Position numbers and translations under genes: made by a program. Positions 38,892 through 47,799 of a stretch of DNA of 53,719 nucleotides are shown one piece after another (within the stretch, counting starts at the first letter, position 1; the number at the start of each line of letters is the position of its first letter). This DNA comes from Clostridiales bacterium (GTDB lineage Bacteria > Bacillota > Clostridia > Oscillospirales > Ruminococcaceae). The notes below the pieces were generated by a model, which saw only the letters and a list, made by a program, of their open reading frames with translations, ran no database searches and was not told where the DNA came from. Where the stretch lies: positions 1 through 53,719 of the forward strand of contig JAAYPV010000041.1 in the NCBI GenBank assembly GCA_012519635.1, given 5' to 3'.

Positions 38892-40203
38892 GATTTTCTC
38901 CTATCGGAACATTCATCTTTTGGTCTACCTCATCTCCAATTCTCAAATTCATTGCCCAGAACAACCCCCATAAAAGTGGGCTTGTCCTTCCAAGAGATGC
39001 AACGCCTCTACTTAAAATTGTTTTTGGAGATGCAAATTCTTTTCTTGCGTCACGACAAACCATGCTTAACTTTTCTGCAGAAACAAGTTTTGGATTAAAT
39101 GCAAGCTCACCATAGTTATAGCCATCAGCCAGCCACCACTTATCGTGAATAAGCCTGTTTTCCTCTTTAAGACGGCTGTAAAGTGCTGTACCAGGAAAGG
39201 GTAGGAGGTGATTGAAGGCTGTTGTATAAAACTTATGTTTTTTTGAAAACTCCACTGCCTCCCATATTGTTTTTTCGTCATCATGGTCATAGCCGAAAAC
39301 AAAGGTAGCATATATGCCTATTCCGGCGTCATGTATTCGTTTAACAAGCTCATCACGCTCACCTAAGGCATAATTAAAGGACTTGTTCATCTGGTTGAGG
39401 TTTTCTTTGTTCAAGCTTTCAAATCCTATCAGTATTATCTCACAGCCGCTTTTTTTCATGGCCTTTAGAAGTTCTGTATCCTTTGCCATAGAAAGAGTAC
39501 CCTGTCCTGCCCATTTTAGATTAAGTGGAGTTATTTTTTCAAACAGCCTCATTGCATTTTCCTTGTTTGCGACAAGGTTATCGTCAACTAAAAAAGCATA
39601 TTTGTGCTTTGAGTTTTTAATATCCTGAACAATAAGCTCATGATTTCTTGCATAGTAATGGCTGCAGTAATATTTAGATATTGCACAAAATTCACAGGAA
39701 TGACAACAGCCACGCCCTGTTTCAATCAACGATACAGGGAGATATTTCTTGCCGTCAAAAATGCCTTTATCGGGTAGAACATCATAGCTGCCTACCCCAC
39801 CGTTATAGACCTTTTTCAAGCATCTATTCTTAAAATCATCAAGCACCTGACACCATATTGTTTCAGCATTTCCAATAATTATACTATGACAATGTTCTGC
39901 TGCTTCTTCAGGACAAAGTGTTACGTGGTACCCTCCCATAACAATGGGTATACCTCTTTCACGGAACCTTTTTGCAATAGCATAGCTGCGTTTTGCAGTA
40001 TATGTTTCAACAGTTATGCAGACCAAATCCGTATTGGTATTATAATCAATAAGTTCAATTCGGTCATCAAAAAATTCCGTTTCAATCTCCTTTGGAGTAA
40101 GTGCTTTTAGGACAGCTATTGTAAGAGGCTCCATCTTCCATGTACCTATGTATTTTTCGCCCGGCTTTTTACCAATGGCAGGAAGTATAAAAGTAATTTT
40201 CAT
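38872..40203 (-). CDS. B12-binding-domain radical SAM protein (paralogue 1)
   Basis: N-terminal Rossmann-type domain with VMGGYHVTLCPEEAAEHC; radical SAM RGCCHSCEFC; C-terminal PKLVSAEKL. Confidence 0.88.
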   Translation of the reverse strand: MKITFILPAIGKKPGEKYIGTWKMEPLTIAVLKALTPKEIETEFFDDRIELIDYNTNTDLVCITVETYTAKRSYAIAKRFRERGIPIVMGGYHVTLCPEEAAEHCHSIIIGNAETIWCQVLDDFKNRCLKKVYNGGVGSYDVLPDKGIFDGKKYLPVSLIETGRGCCHSCEFCAISKYYCSHYYARNHELIVQDIKNSKHKYAFLVDDNLVANKENAMRLFEKITPLNLKWAGQGTLSMAKDTELLKAMKKSGCEIILIGFESLNKENLNQMNKSFNYALGERDELVKRIHDAGIGIYATFVFGYDHDDEKTIWEAVEFSKKHKFYTTAFNHLLPFPGTALYSRLKEENRLIHDKWWLADGYNYGELAFNPKLVSAEKLSMVCRDARKEFASPKTILSRGVASLGRTSPLLWGLFWAMNLRIGDEVDQKMNVPIGENLDEFPK

Positions 40204-40211
40204 AGTTCACC

Positions 40212-41552
40212 TCACAAAACAGGTATATCGGAATTATCGCACATAACATCTTTAGTAAACTTATGCCATTTATCCGCATATCCCTTATATCCGAAATTAA
40301 GCATGAATGATAACCAAGGACTATGCTTAAACGGAGCAAGCCTTTTGAGAATATTTAAGTTAGAATAGGTTTCACGCCATGCAAAGTCCGTACCATTTTC
40401 AAGCTGTTCCTTAGTCATTTTTTTAGGCTTGAAAACACAGTGCTGAACATCATACATTGCCCAGTTCCTTTCAATTATCCTGCCCTCTTTTTCAAGCTGG
40501 TTGTAGTAGTCCGTCTTTGGGAAGGGAGTCAGTATTGAGTATCTAGGCAGGTCAATTTTAGCTTTTATAACGGTTTCAACAGTGCGTTCGAAAACACTTT
40601 CGTCCTCCTCATCACTACCGAATGCAAAACAGCCCTGAACAAGTATTCCATTGTCATGCAGATTTTTCATAAGCTCAATATACCCATCAACTCTATTGAC
40701 ACCCTTGTTAATATATTTCTGTGATTCCTGTGTTATTGACTCAAAGCCAATCAGCAAGCCTCTGCAGCCACTTTTTCTAAATACAGTAATAAGCTCATTA
40801 TCTATTCCAACAGAGGATGTTGCCAAGCCTAACCAAATTATTTTTAAAGGAATCAAAGCTGTAAAAAGTTCTATTGCATAATTGCGATCTGCAATAAGGT
40901 TTACATCGGGAAAAAGCACATGTTTTGTATTAAGTGCTTCTATTTCAGCAACAACTTCATTTACAGGACGCTTAAAAATGGTTCGTCCGAATGCGGCAGG
41001 ATATGCACAGAAGGTGCATGGCAAGGAACAGCCTCTTACAGCCTCAACAGTATTCATTGTGATATAGCGTTTTGGATTTAGCAGGCTGCGTTTTGGAGTT
41101 GGTCTACCCTCAATGGTATAATCGCAGTTTTGATGGTATATTTTTTTATAATTACCATTAAGGTAATCGTAAATAAATTGTGGAAAGGTTTGTTCTGAAA
41201 AGCCAGTAAAAACAACATCGGCGTGAAGTGCTGCCTCCTCAGGCATTAGAGTCGGATGAACACCACCCATAAAAACTAGCTTTCCTTTTTTTCTGAAATA
41301 ATCAGCATATGCATAGCATCTTGGGGCAGTTCCTGTGATGCAGGTTATACCAATTAAGTCAGCGTCGATATCAAGAGGAATTTTTTCTGCTGTTTCATCG
41401 TAAATTCTAACCTCTGATTCGATATCATCTGGAATAAGTGCAGCAAGAGTTGTAAGCGTGAGAGGAGCGTAATGAAGGGATTTTCCAAAGCTCCCTGAAT
41501 ACCTATGCATTGCTCCCGCTGGTGCAAGTAATGCTATTTTTATCATAATCAA
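40212..41552 (-). CDS. B12-binding-domain radical SAM protein (paralogue 2)
   Basis: FMGGVHPTLMPEEAALHADVVFTG; RGCSLPCTFC; PKKMTKEQL. Confidence 0.88.
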   Translation of the reverse strand: MIMIKIALLAPAGAMHRYSGSFGKSLHYAPLTLTTLAALIPDDIESEVRIYDETAEKIPLDIDADLIGITCITGTAPRCYAYADYFRKKGKLVFMGGVHPTLMPEEAALHADVVFTGFSEQTFPQFIYDYLNGNYKKIYHQNCDYTIEGRPTPKRSLLNPKRYITMNTVEAVRGCSLPCTFCAYPAAFGRTIFKRPVNEVVAEIEALNTKHVLFPDVNLIADRNYAIELFTALIPLKIIWLGLATSSVGIDNELITVFRKSGCRGLLIGFESITQESQKYINKGVNRVDGYIELMKNLHDNGILVQGCFAFGSDEEDESVFERTVETVIKAKIDLPRYSILTPFPKTDYYNQLEKEGRIIERNWAMYDVQHCVFKPKKMTKEQLENGTDFAWRETYSNLNILKRLAPFKHSPWLSFMLNFGYKGYADKWHKFTKDVMCDNSDIPVL

Positions 41553-43069
41553 TCTGTTCCTTTCCTAAACCATTCTCCCCAGCCATCTCTGTTGCTAAGG
41601 TGGCATGGCTTTATATCCCCTAATCTCATGCCCTCCGATGTCAATCGACTTAAAATTATTTTTTCGGGTTTTCTGTCTACAACAATCACCTTAGCTTTTT
41701 CAAGCTGGCCTAGACTTCTGCAATAGCTGTAATGAAAGCTCTCACAAAGAGCGTTGTCAATAATATCATCGGTTACATTTTTATTTGTGGTATATAGGCA
41801 ATAATAATTTTTTTCTGGTGCAAGAAAATAAAAGCTGTCATTTATTCCGATTGATTTTGCAACCTTATTTACAAACTCCTCTGTCAGCTTTTCACCAAAT
41901 AAATCAGAAGTAATTCCTTTTCGTCGCAAGAATCTTATAAGCGGTGGTCTGTCCTTAAAGGTTTCAAGCACCTCAACAATATCACCTATGCAATACCTGT
42001 AAAAACCGCCCCCTGTTGTAACTATAACCTCATATTCACCCTTTTTAAGCTGATGAGCAAGATAAATTTTATCATTAGCAGTATTCCTGAACTCAAAAAA
42101 ATGTGAGTAAATGCTTAATCTACTGCCCTGTTCATTTACAAGGGGGAATGATATAAAGCATTCCGTTGCAAGAAGTCCCTTTGGCTGGATATACACGCCA
42201 GGAAACAGTTTTTCAATATCAGAAATATAATCCTTAGCGCTACCGTCAGCCCAACAGCTTATAATTTTAAGATTTGGAAAGATTAAGTTAAAATGCTTAT
42301 TTTCAAGTGCATTTAAAATTCTGTCCCTGTCCTTTTTATCAAAATCCTCTGTAAGAATATCTGCATTTTCTTTTATAAAATTGCAGAGTAATGAAAGAAA
42401 GGTCGGATTCCATACCGATATAAGTGAAAGATTTGAGCATTTTAAAAGCTGTTTGGCAGTATGCATATAAAAGCTGTTCATATCGTCTGAAAATTTAACT
42501 GATGAATCAACAGCAAAGACTCTTTCCATTATCCTCTTTTCAATTTTGCCAAAGTATTCAGAGTCCTCCTCAAAGCCTATCGGGATACCGCAACTTGTAT
42601 AGCTTTTTCTTGATGTTACAGGAGTTATGGACCAGTAGCTTTTTCCGTCGCAAACTCCCTCAATATTTGAGTAGACATCATAAAGCCATGCCTTTATTCC
42701 CCTTTGAAACTCCTTTTTAAGCGTATCAGTATAGGGTATCAGCTTTTTTTCATTGGCGGAACCGCTTGTAAGCTCAAAAAGGAGTATTTTCTCGGTGGTG
42801 AGGATTTTTTTCTCACCATCGCAGATTCTGTCGATATAGGGTTTGTAGTCGTTATAGGTAGAAAGTGGAACATTTTCGGCAAAATCATTATAGTTTCTTA
42901 TATTCATAAAGCTGTATTTTTTGCCATATTCAGTATCTAAATTTTTTTGCAGCAGATTTATTAAATAATCAGTCTGTACCTTTTCTATATCACAAGCCAG
43001 TGAAAACCTTTTATACTCATTCTTATACAAGAGTCTGCAGACATTGTTCAGCAACCTAATCATTATCAA
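41549..43069 (-). CDS. GH3-family (auxin-responsive promoter type) acyl-adenylating / amide-forming enzyme
   Basis: LLFELTSGSANEKKLIPYTDTLKKEF (ATP-binding motif); GGGFYRYCIGDIVEVLETFKDRPPLIRFLRRKG (GH3 signature); YGKKYSFMNIRNYNDFAENVPLSTYNDYKPYIDRI. Confidence 0.85.
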   Translation of the reverse strand: MIMIRLLNNVCRLLYKNEYKRFSLACDIEKVQTDYLINLLQKNLDTEYGKKYSFMNIRNYNDFAENVPLSTYNDYKPYIDRICDGEKKILTTEKILLFELTSGSANEKKLIPYTDTLKKEFQRGIKAWLYDVYSNIEGVCDGKSYWSITPVTSRKSYTSCGIPIGFEEDSEYFGKIEKRIMERVFAVDSSVKFSDDMNSFYMHTAKQLLKCSNLSLISVWNPTFLSLLCNFIKENADILTEDFDKKDRDRILNALENKHFNLIFPNLKIISCWADGSAKDYISDIEKLFPGVYIQPKGLLATECFISFPLVNEQGSRLSIYSHFFEFRNTANDKIYLAHQLKKGEYEVIVTTGGGFYRYCIGDIVEVLETFKDRPPLIRFLRRKGITSDLFGEKLTEEFVNKVAKSIGINDSFYFLAPEKNYYCLYTTNKNVTDDIIDNALCESFHYSYCRSLGQLEKAKVIVVDRKPEKIILSRLTSEGMRLGDIKPCHLSNRDGWGEWFRKGTD

Positions 43070-43760
43070 ACATCATTCCCAGTATACGCTTTTTTATAAC
43101 AGCTTTATCTATCTTAGCAAGACAGGCAAGATCGTTGCCCTTATAATGCTCGGGATTTCTCTTACAAAAATATGCAATATCCTTGTTTTTAAGTAAATGC
43201 TCATCTATGTCCGCAACACCTTTTTTAAGCTTATCCTTAACAGTTTTATATTCAATAACGCCGGTGTCCTTATTGTACTCATCAGGATACAACATTTGTG
43301 CATAGGCATCAATTATACTTTGCTCATAGGCAGGAGTCTCTGTTTTGTAATTGGGATAAAATTCAGTCCAGAACAAGGGCATAATGCGGTAGGTTTTATA
43401 TCCCTTGCAAATCAAAAACCAGTAGAACTCCCCGAACCTTTCTGCGTATTCAAACCAGTACTTTGCCCATACACGAAAAAGCTCTGTACTGCCCCAATAA
43501 TCCTTATGTATAATTGTGTCACCTGAAAACATACCAGGCACTATTTTTCCATTAACATTCACATCAAGCAGCTTTTGAGTTGTGAAGCCAACCAAGCCTT
43601 CTGTTTCATGGTAAAGCGTCAGACAATAATCCTTGTCATAAAAATCTCGTTCAAAAACCTTTCTGTCGGTATTATCATAAAATTCAGACATAAGTGAGTA
43701 CATTCTTGTAATATCACTTTCGTTATATTCACTTATAGGTCTTATAATTCCTTTCAGCAT
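43056..43760 (-). CDS. GNAT-like acyltransferase / hypothetical enzyme
   Basis: MLKGIIRPISEYNESDITRMYSLMSEFYDNTDRKVFERDFYDKDYCLTLYHETEGLVGFTTQKLLDVNVNGKIVPGMFSGDTIIHKDYWGSTELFRVW resembles a GNAT N-terminal half; overlaps the GH3 gene by 14 nt. Confidence 0.55.
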   Translation of the reverse strand: MLKGIIRPISEYNESDITRMYSLMSEFYDNTDRKVFERDFYDKDYCLTLYHETEGLVGFTTQKLLDVNVNGKIVPGMFSGDTIIHKDYWGSTELFRVWAKYWFEYAERFGEFYWFLICKGYKTYRIMPLFWTEFYPNYKTETPAYEQSIIDAYAQMLYPDEYNKDTGVIEYKTVKDKLKKGVADIDEHLLKNKDIAYFCKRNPEHYKGNDLACLAKIDKAVIKKRILGMMFDND

Positions 43761-43772
43761 ACTATTCCTCCG

Positions 43773-45107
43773 TTATTTCAAACCAAATTTCATTCCCTGT
43801 TTTTTGAACACCTCTTTCTTGAAAAGAGGATTATATAAAAGATATGTAAAAAACCTATAAGGAGTACGCATGTTTGTTCGTGGCTCAATTGCTCTTTTGA
43901 TAATAGAGGACCAGCTGTTAAAGCGTCGTCTGCAATCAAAGGAAATCCCTGTAAGTTCATCGGGACTCATATTCTTAGGTAAAAAACTGGCATGATTAAA
44001 TCTGTAATCAGTATGCAACCACCACTTTTTATCGTATAAAAGTCGCCCCTCACTTTCCAGCTTGCTATATAAGGGTGTGTTTGGATATGGCATAAGTATA
44101 TTAAACGCTGCAAAGGTAAATTTGTTTTTTATTGCAAAATCACAGGTTGCTTTAATTGATTCAATGGTATCGCCATCATGTCCGACAGTGAATGCTGCCC
44201 AAGTCTGAAGTCCCCATTCTCTTAGTTGTTTTATTTCCGATTTATACATATCGCTTGATGGTGTCGAATTTGTATTCTTATTCATTTCTGCAATACAATT
44301 TGCTGATATAGACTCAAAGCCTATAACAAGTCCAAGACAGCCACTTTTAATCATAAGCTGCATAAGCTCCTTATCGTGGAGCATATCCAGACTGCCCTGA
44401 CTTACCCAGTGTACTTTTAATGGAATCAAGGCACGAAAAAGTTCCTTTGCCTTTTCTTTATTGCATACGATATTGTCGTCCACAAAGAAAAGAAGCTTTC
44501 TTTTTTGGGATTTTATTTCAGTTATAACATCCTCAACAGGCCTGCAGTAATGATTTGCGTTAAAATAAACAGATGAGGCGCAAAAGCTACATTTGTTACT
44601 GCACCCTCTTGAAAACTGAAGAAGGGTTATCGGAAGATAGCCTTTGCCCTCAAAGATATCACGCCTTGTTATGACATTTTTCTGAGGATATTCGGGCTGA
44701 ACTGGCGTATATCTTTTTTTAAGCTCGCCCCTTTTGCAGTCCTCAATTACATTCTCCCAGACAGGCTCTGCATCGCCGATTATAATGCTGTCGCAATGCT
44801 CAGCAACCTCATTAGGTATCAGCTTGACATGCATACCTCCCATAACCACTTTAACTCCCCTGCTGCGAAATTCGGCACTGATTTCATATGCCCGTCTTGC
44901 AGTAAAGGTTTCAACAGTTATTGCAACAAGGTCGGTCGGTTCATCATAGGGGATTTTCTCCATGCGGTCATCATACATAACAACTTCGACATCTTTTGGG
45001 GTAAGTGCGGCAAGTATTCCAAGCTGTAAAGGCTCCATACGCCCCTCATCCACATAGAGGCTATGTTCACGCCGCCCTATATTCGGCTTAATCAACATCA
45101 GTTTCAT
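43773..45107 (-). CDS. B12-binding-domain radical SAM protein (paralogue 3)
   Basis: VVMGGMHVKLIPNEVAEHCDSIIIGDAEPVWE; RGCSNKCSFC; PKNMSPDEL. Confidence 0.88.
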   Translation of the reverse strand: MKLMLIKPNIGRREHSLYVDEGRMEPLQLGILAALTPKDVEVVMYDDRMEKIPYDEPTDLVAITVETFTARRAYEISAEFRSRGVKVVMGGMHVKLIPNEVAEHCDSIIIGDAEPVWENVIEDCKRGELKKRYTPVQPEYPQKNVITRRDIFEGKGYLPITLLQFSRGCSNKCSFCASSVYFNANHYCRPVEDVITEIKSQKRKLLFFVDDNIVCNKEKAKELFRALIPLKVHWVSQGSLDMLHDKELMQLMIKSGCLGLVIGFESISANCIAEMNKNTNSTPSSDMYKSEIKQLREWGLQTWAAFTVGHDGDTIESIKATCDFAIKNKFTFAAFNILMPYPNTPLYSKLESEGRLLYDKKWWLHTDYRFNHASFLPKNMSPDELTGISFDCRRRFNSWSSIIKRAIEPRTNMRTPYRFFTYLLYNPLFKKEVFKKQGMKFGLK

Positions 45108-46407
45108 TTAATATACCTCCAAGAATTTGTCCTTGCTTTGAGCGTATTTCCTTCTGTGAGATAAAGTTTACAAGCATAAATACAAAAAAGTTCCAGGGAA
45201 TAAAGTTAATTGGATTTGAAAAAAGTCTTTTAATTATACAGCCAAATGAATAAAATCTTTTGCGTATAGCAAGACAGTTATCCCGTAGCTGTTCAGGCGT
45301 CATGTTTTTTGGTATATATGCAGTTTCGCCATATCTGTATTTGTCAGACATCCACCACTTTTTGTAAATAAGTCTGTTCTCGCTTTCCAGACGCTTATAT
45401 ACCTTTGTACCGGGCATTGGTATCAGTGGGTTAAAGTTTGTTACAGCAAGACGGTTTCTTACTGCAAAATCAAAGGTCCGATTGAATACCTCCGTATTAT
45501 CATTATCATAGCCGAAAACAAAGGTGCCATAAATGAGCATTCTGTGCTTATATATTCTCTTGATAACCTCATCATAGCTTTCAATAGCCTTGTTTGCCGT
45601 TTTGTTCATCTTATCAAGGTTATACGCATTGAGTGTTTCAAAGCCTAATAAAACTAGAAAGCAGCCAGCTTTTTTCATTTTCCTTAACAAGTCATCATTT
45701 CTCGCAACATCCATACTGATTTGGCACGCCCACTTTTTCTTAAGTGGAGCAATTGCTCTGAACAGTTCAATAGCGGATTTTTCATCGTAGAAAAGATTAT
45801 CATCAGCAAAGAAAATGATTTTCTCTTTAGCTTTTTTCAGTTCCCTTACAACAGCATCAACTGATTTTCTTCGGACACATTTATACATAGTCTTAATTGA
45901 ACAAAAATCGCAATTGAATTTACAACCCCTTGAGGTTTGGTAAACTCCCACTCCATAGTATTTATGCTTATAAATTGAAGTATCCTCCTCGAAATATTTA
46001 ATAGGAAAGCTCTCGTCGGATATGTATTTTTTCTTAATAGCTCCGTTCTTGTAATCTAAAAGGAATTTTCCCCAAGTATCTTCTGCGTCGCCGATAATTA
46101 CTGAATCAGCGTATTTCAAAGCCTCATCGGGCATTACTGTCGGATGAAAACCGCCCATAACAATAATATTATTTTCCTTTTTATATTTTTTTGAAAGTAT
46201 ATATGCTCGTTTAGCCGTATATGTTTCGACTGAAAACGCAATAATATCAGAATCTATTGTATCAGGTAGCTTTTCGACACGCTCATCTATGAAATCTATT
46301 TCAAACTCACTTGGAGTAAGGCTTTTGATTATTCCAAACAGTATTGGCTTCATCGCATCAGTGCTTATGTATTCGAACATATTTAATCGTATAAAGGTTA
46401 TTTTCAC
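45088..46407 (-). CDS. B12-binding-domain radical SAM protein (paralogue 4)
   Basis: VMGGFHPTVMPDEALKYADSVIIGDAEDTWG; RGCKFNCDFC; PKNMTPEQL. Confidence 0.88.
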   Translation of the reverse strand: MKITFIRLNMFEYISTDAMKPILFGIIKSLTPSEFEIDFIDERVEKLPDTIDSDIIAFSVETYTAKRAYILSKKYKKENNIIVMGGFHPTVMPDEALKYADSVIIGDAEDTWGKFLLDYKNGAIKKKYISDESFPIKYFEEDTSIYKHKYYGVGVYQTSRGCKFNCDFCSIKTMYKCVRRKSVDAVVRELKKAKEKIIFFADDNLFYDEKSAIELFRAIAPLKKKWACQISMDVARNDDLLRKMKKAGCFLVLLGFETLNAYNLDKMNKTANKAIESYDEVIKRIYKHRMLIYGTFVFGYDNDNTEVFNRTFDFAVRNRLAVTNFNPLIPMPGTKVYKRLESENRLIYKKWWMSDKYRYGETAYIPKNMTPEQLRDNCLAIRKRFYSFGCIIKRLFSNPINFIPWNFFVFMLVNFISQKEIRSKQGQILGGILNETDVD

Positions 46408-47705
46408 TTTTTATTCCTCTTATCAATTCCTAAAAATTTAAATCCGATATTTGCGCCTAAAAGTACAAAAACATATGGCTTTTTACGCCATACGGAATGG
46501 AATGTTCGCTTAAACACTCTACGCCATTTAAAAGCCTCTTTCCATACTCTCATGTATATCTCCTCAAGTCTCTCGGGAGTCATGTTTTTGGGCTGAAAAA
46601 CAGCATAATTTTGAGTATATCTGCTCCAGTCATCAGTAATAATTCTGCCGGATTTTTTATATTCCTCATAAAATTCAGTACCCGGATAGGGTGTAAGAAT
46701 TGCGAACCTACATAAATCAAGTCCAAGATAGTCGATATATTGTGGAATCTTTATTAATTCCTCCTCTGTATCATGGTCAAATCCAAGCACAAAGCAACCA
46801 TTTACCGCAATTCCATGTGAATGTATATTATCGATAACTCCCTTGTATTTATCAGGCTTATTACTATGCTTTGTAGCTGAGGCAAGCGATTGTGCGCTAA
46901 ACGACTCAAATCCGACAAGAACAGCTCTGCATCCACTTTTATATGCTAGCTGCATTAACTCATCATCATAACCGAAACTCACCGTTGCATCAGCTGCCCA
47001 TAGTATTTTCAAAGGCTTTATGGCGTTCAGAAGTGATATTGCATATTCACGGTCTCCAAAGAAATTTGGGTCATAGAAGACCACCATTTTTGAGTTCAGT
47101 GCTTTAAGTTCGTTGACAACATCTTCAACAGGTCTTGGGTCGCTTTTCCACATTGTTCTCATTGAGCAGTATTTACAGCTGTTATTACAGCCTCTATTTG
47201 CGATTACAGCAGGAATTTTAAGCTTCTTTTTCTCAGTTATTTTATCCCTTGCAGGAATCCTATACATTGCTGAACACACATTATCGTTTCTATAAAATCT
47301 TTTGGGGTTACCATTTATAAAATCATTGATAAACTGGGGTAAAGAGATTTCAGCAGGTCCTGATATAACAGTATCACAGTGCATTGCAACTTCGTCTGGA
47401 AGAGCTGTTGCATGATAGCCGCCACAGGCAGTATAGGTGCCTCTTTTTTTGAATTCTCTGCAGTGCTTGTAAGCGGTTTGGCATGAGGAGGTTTCAAATG
47501 AAAGGAGGACGAGGTCATATTTTTCCTTATCGTAGAGTACCTGCTGGGAGTTTTCGTCGATTGTATCAATTTTGCTGAAAGCGTTTTTGGGGATTAGCGA
47601 GTATATGGTGGGGAGGGTTAGTGATGGGTAGGCGAACAGGCTTGAAAAGCGATTTCGGTAGGATTTTTCGTTTTCGTTCCAGCAGTGAATGAGGAGGAGT
47701 TTCAT
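46404..47705 (-). CDS. B12-binding-domain radical SAM protein (paralogue 5)
   Basis: ACGGYHATALPDEVAMHCDTVISGPAEISLPQF; RGCNNSCKYC; PKNMTPERL. Confidence 0.88.
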   Translation of the reverse strand: MKLLLIHCWNENEKSYRNRFSSLFAYPSLTLPTIYSLIPKNAFSKIDTIDENSQQVLYDKEKYDLVLLSFETSSCQTAYKHCREFKKRGTYTACGGYHATALPDEVAMHCDTVISGPAEISLPQFINDFINGNPKRFYRNDNVCSAMYRIPARDKITEKKKLKIPAVIANRGCNNSCKYCSMRTMWKSDPRPVEDVVNELKALNSKMVVFYDPNFFGDREYAISLLNAIKPLKILWAADATVSFGYDDELMQLAYKSGCRAVLVGFESFSAQSLASATKHSNKPDKYKGVIDNIHSHGIAVNGCFVLGFDHDTEEELIKIPQYIDYLGLDLCRFAILTPYPGTEFYEEYKKSGRIITDDWSRYTQNYAVFQPKNMTPERLEEIYMRVWKEAFKWRRVFKRTFHSVWRKKPYVFVLLGANIGFKFLGIDKRNKK

Positions 47706-47740
47706 AGATTATTGTCACCTTTTTCAGAAAAATTTTTTTT

Positions 47741-47770
47741 ATTATATCATAAGGTGGGGGTGAATGGCAA
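47741..47770 (-). promoter_or_regulatory. Candidate promoter of the radical SAM/GH3 operon
   Basis: On the minus strand TTGCCA-18 bp-TATAAT, about 35 bp upstream of the first start codon. Confidence 0.5.
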
Positions 47771-47799
47771 TTGCTTAGCGGTTTTTATTTTAATTCAAT

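Noticed and set aside
37848-47705. Interpretation of the radical SAM operon as a RiPP/sactipeptide cluster
   Set aside because: No short precursor ORF, no SPASM-type Cys-rich C-termini, no RRE-like or peptidase/transporter gene in or beside the operon.
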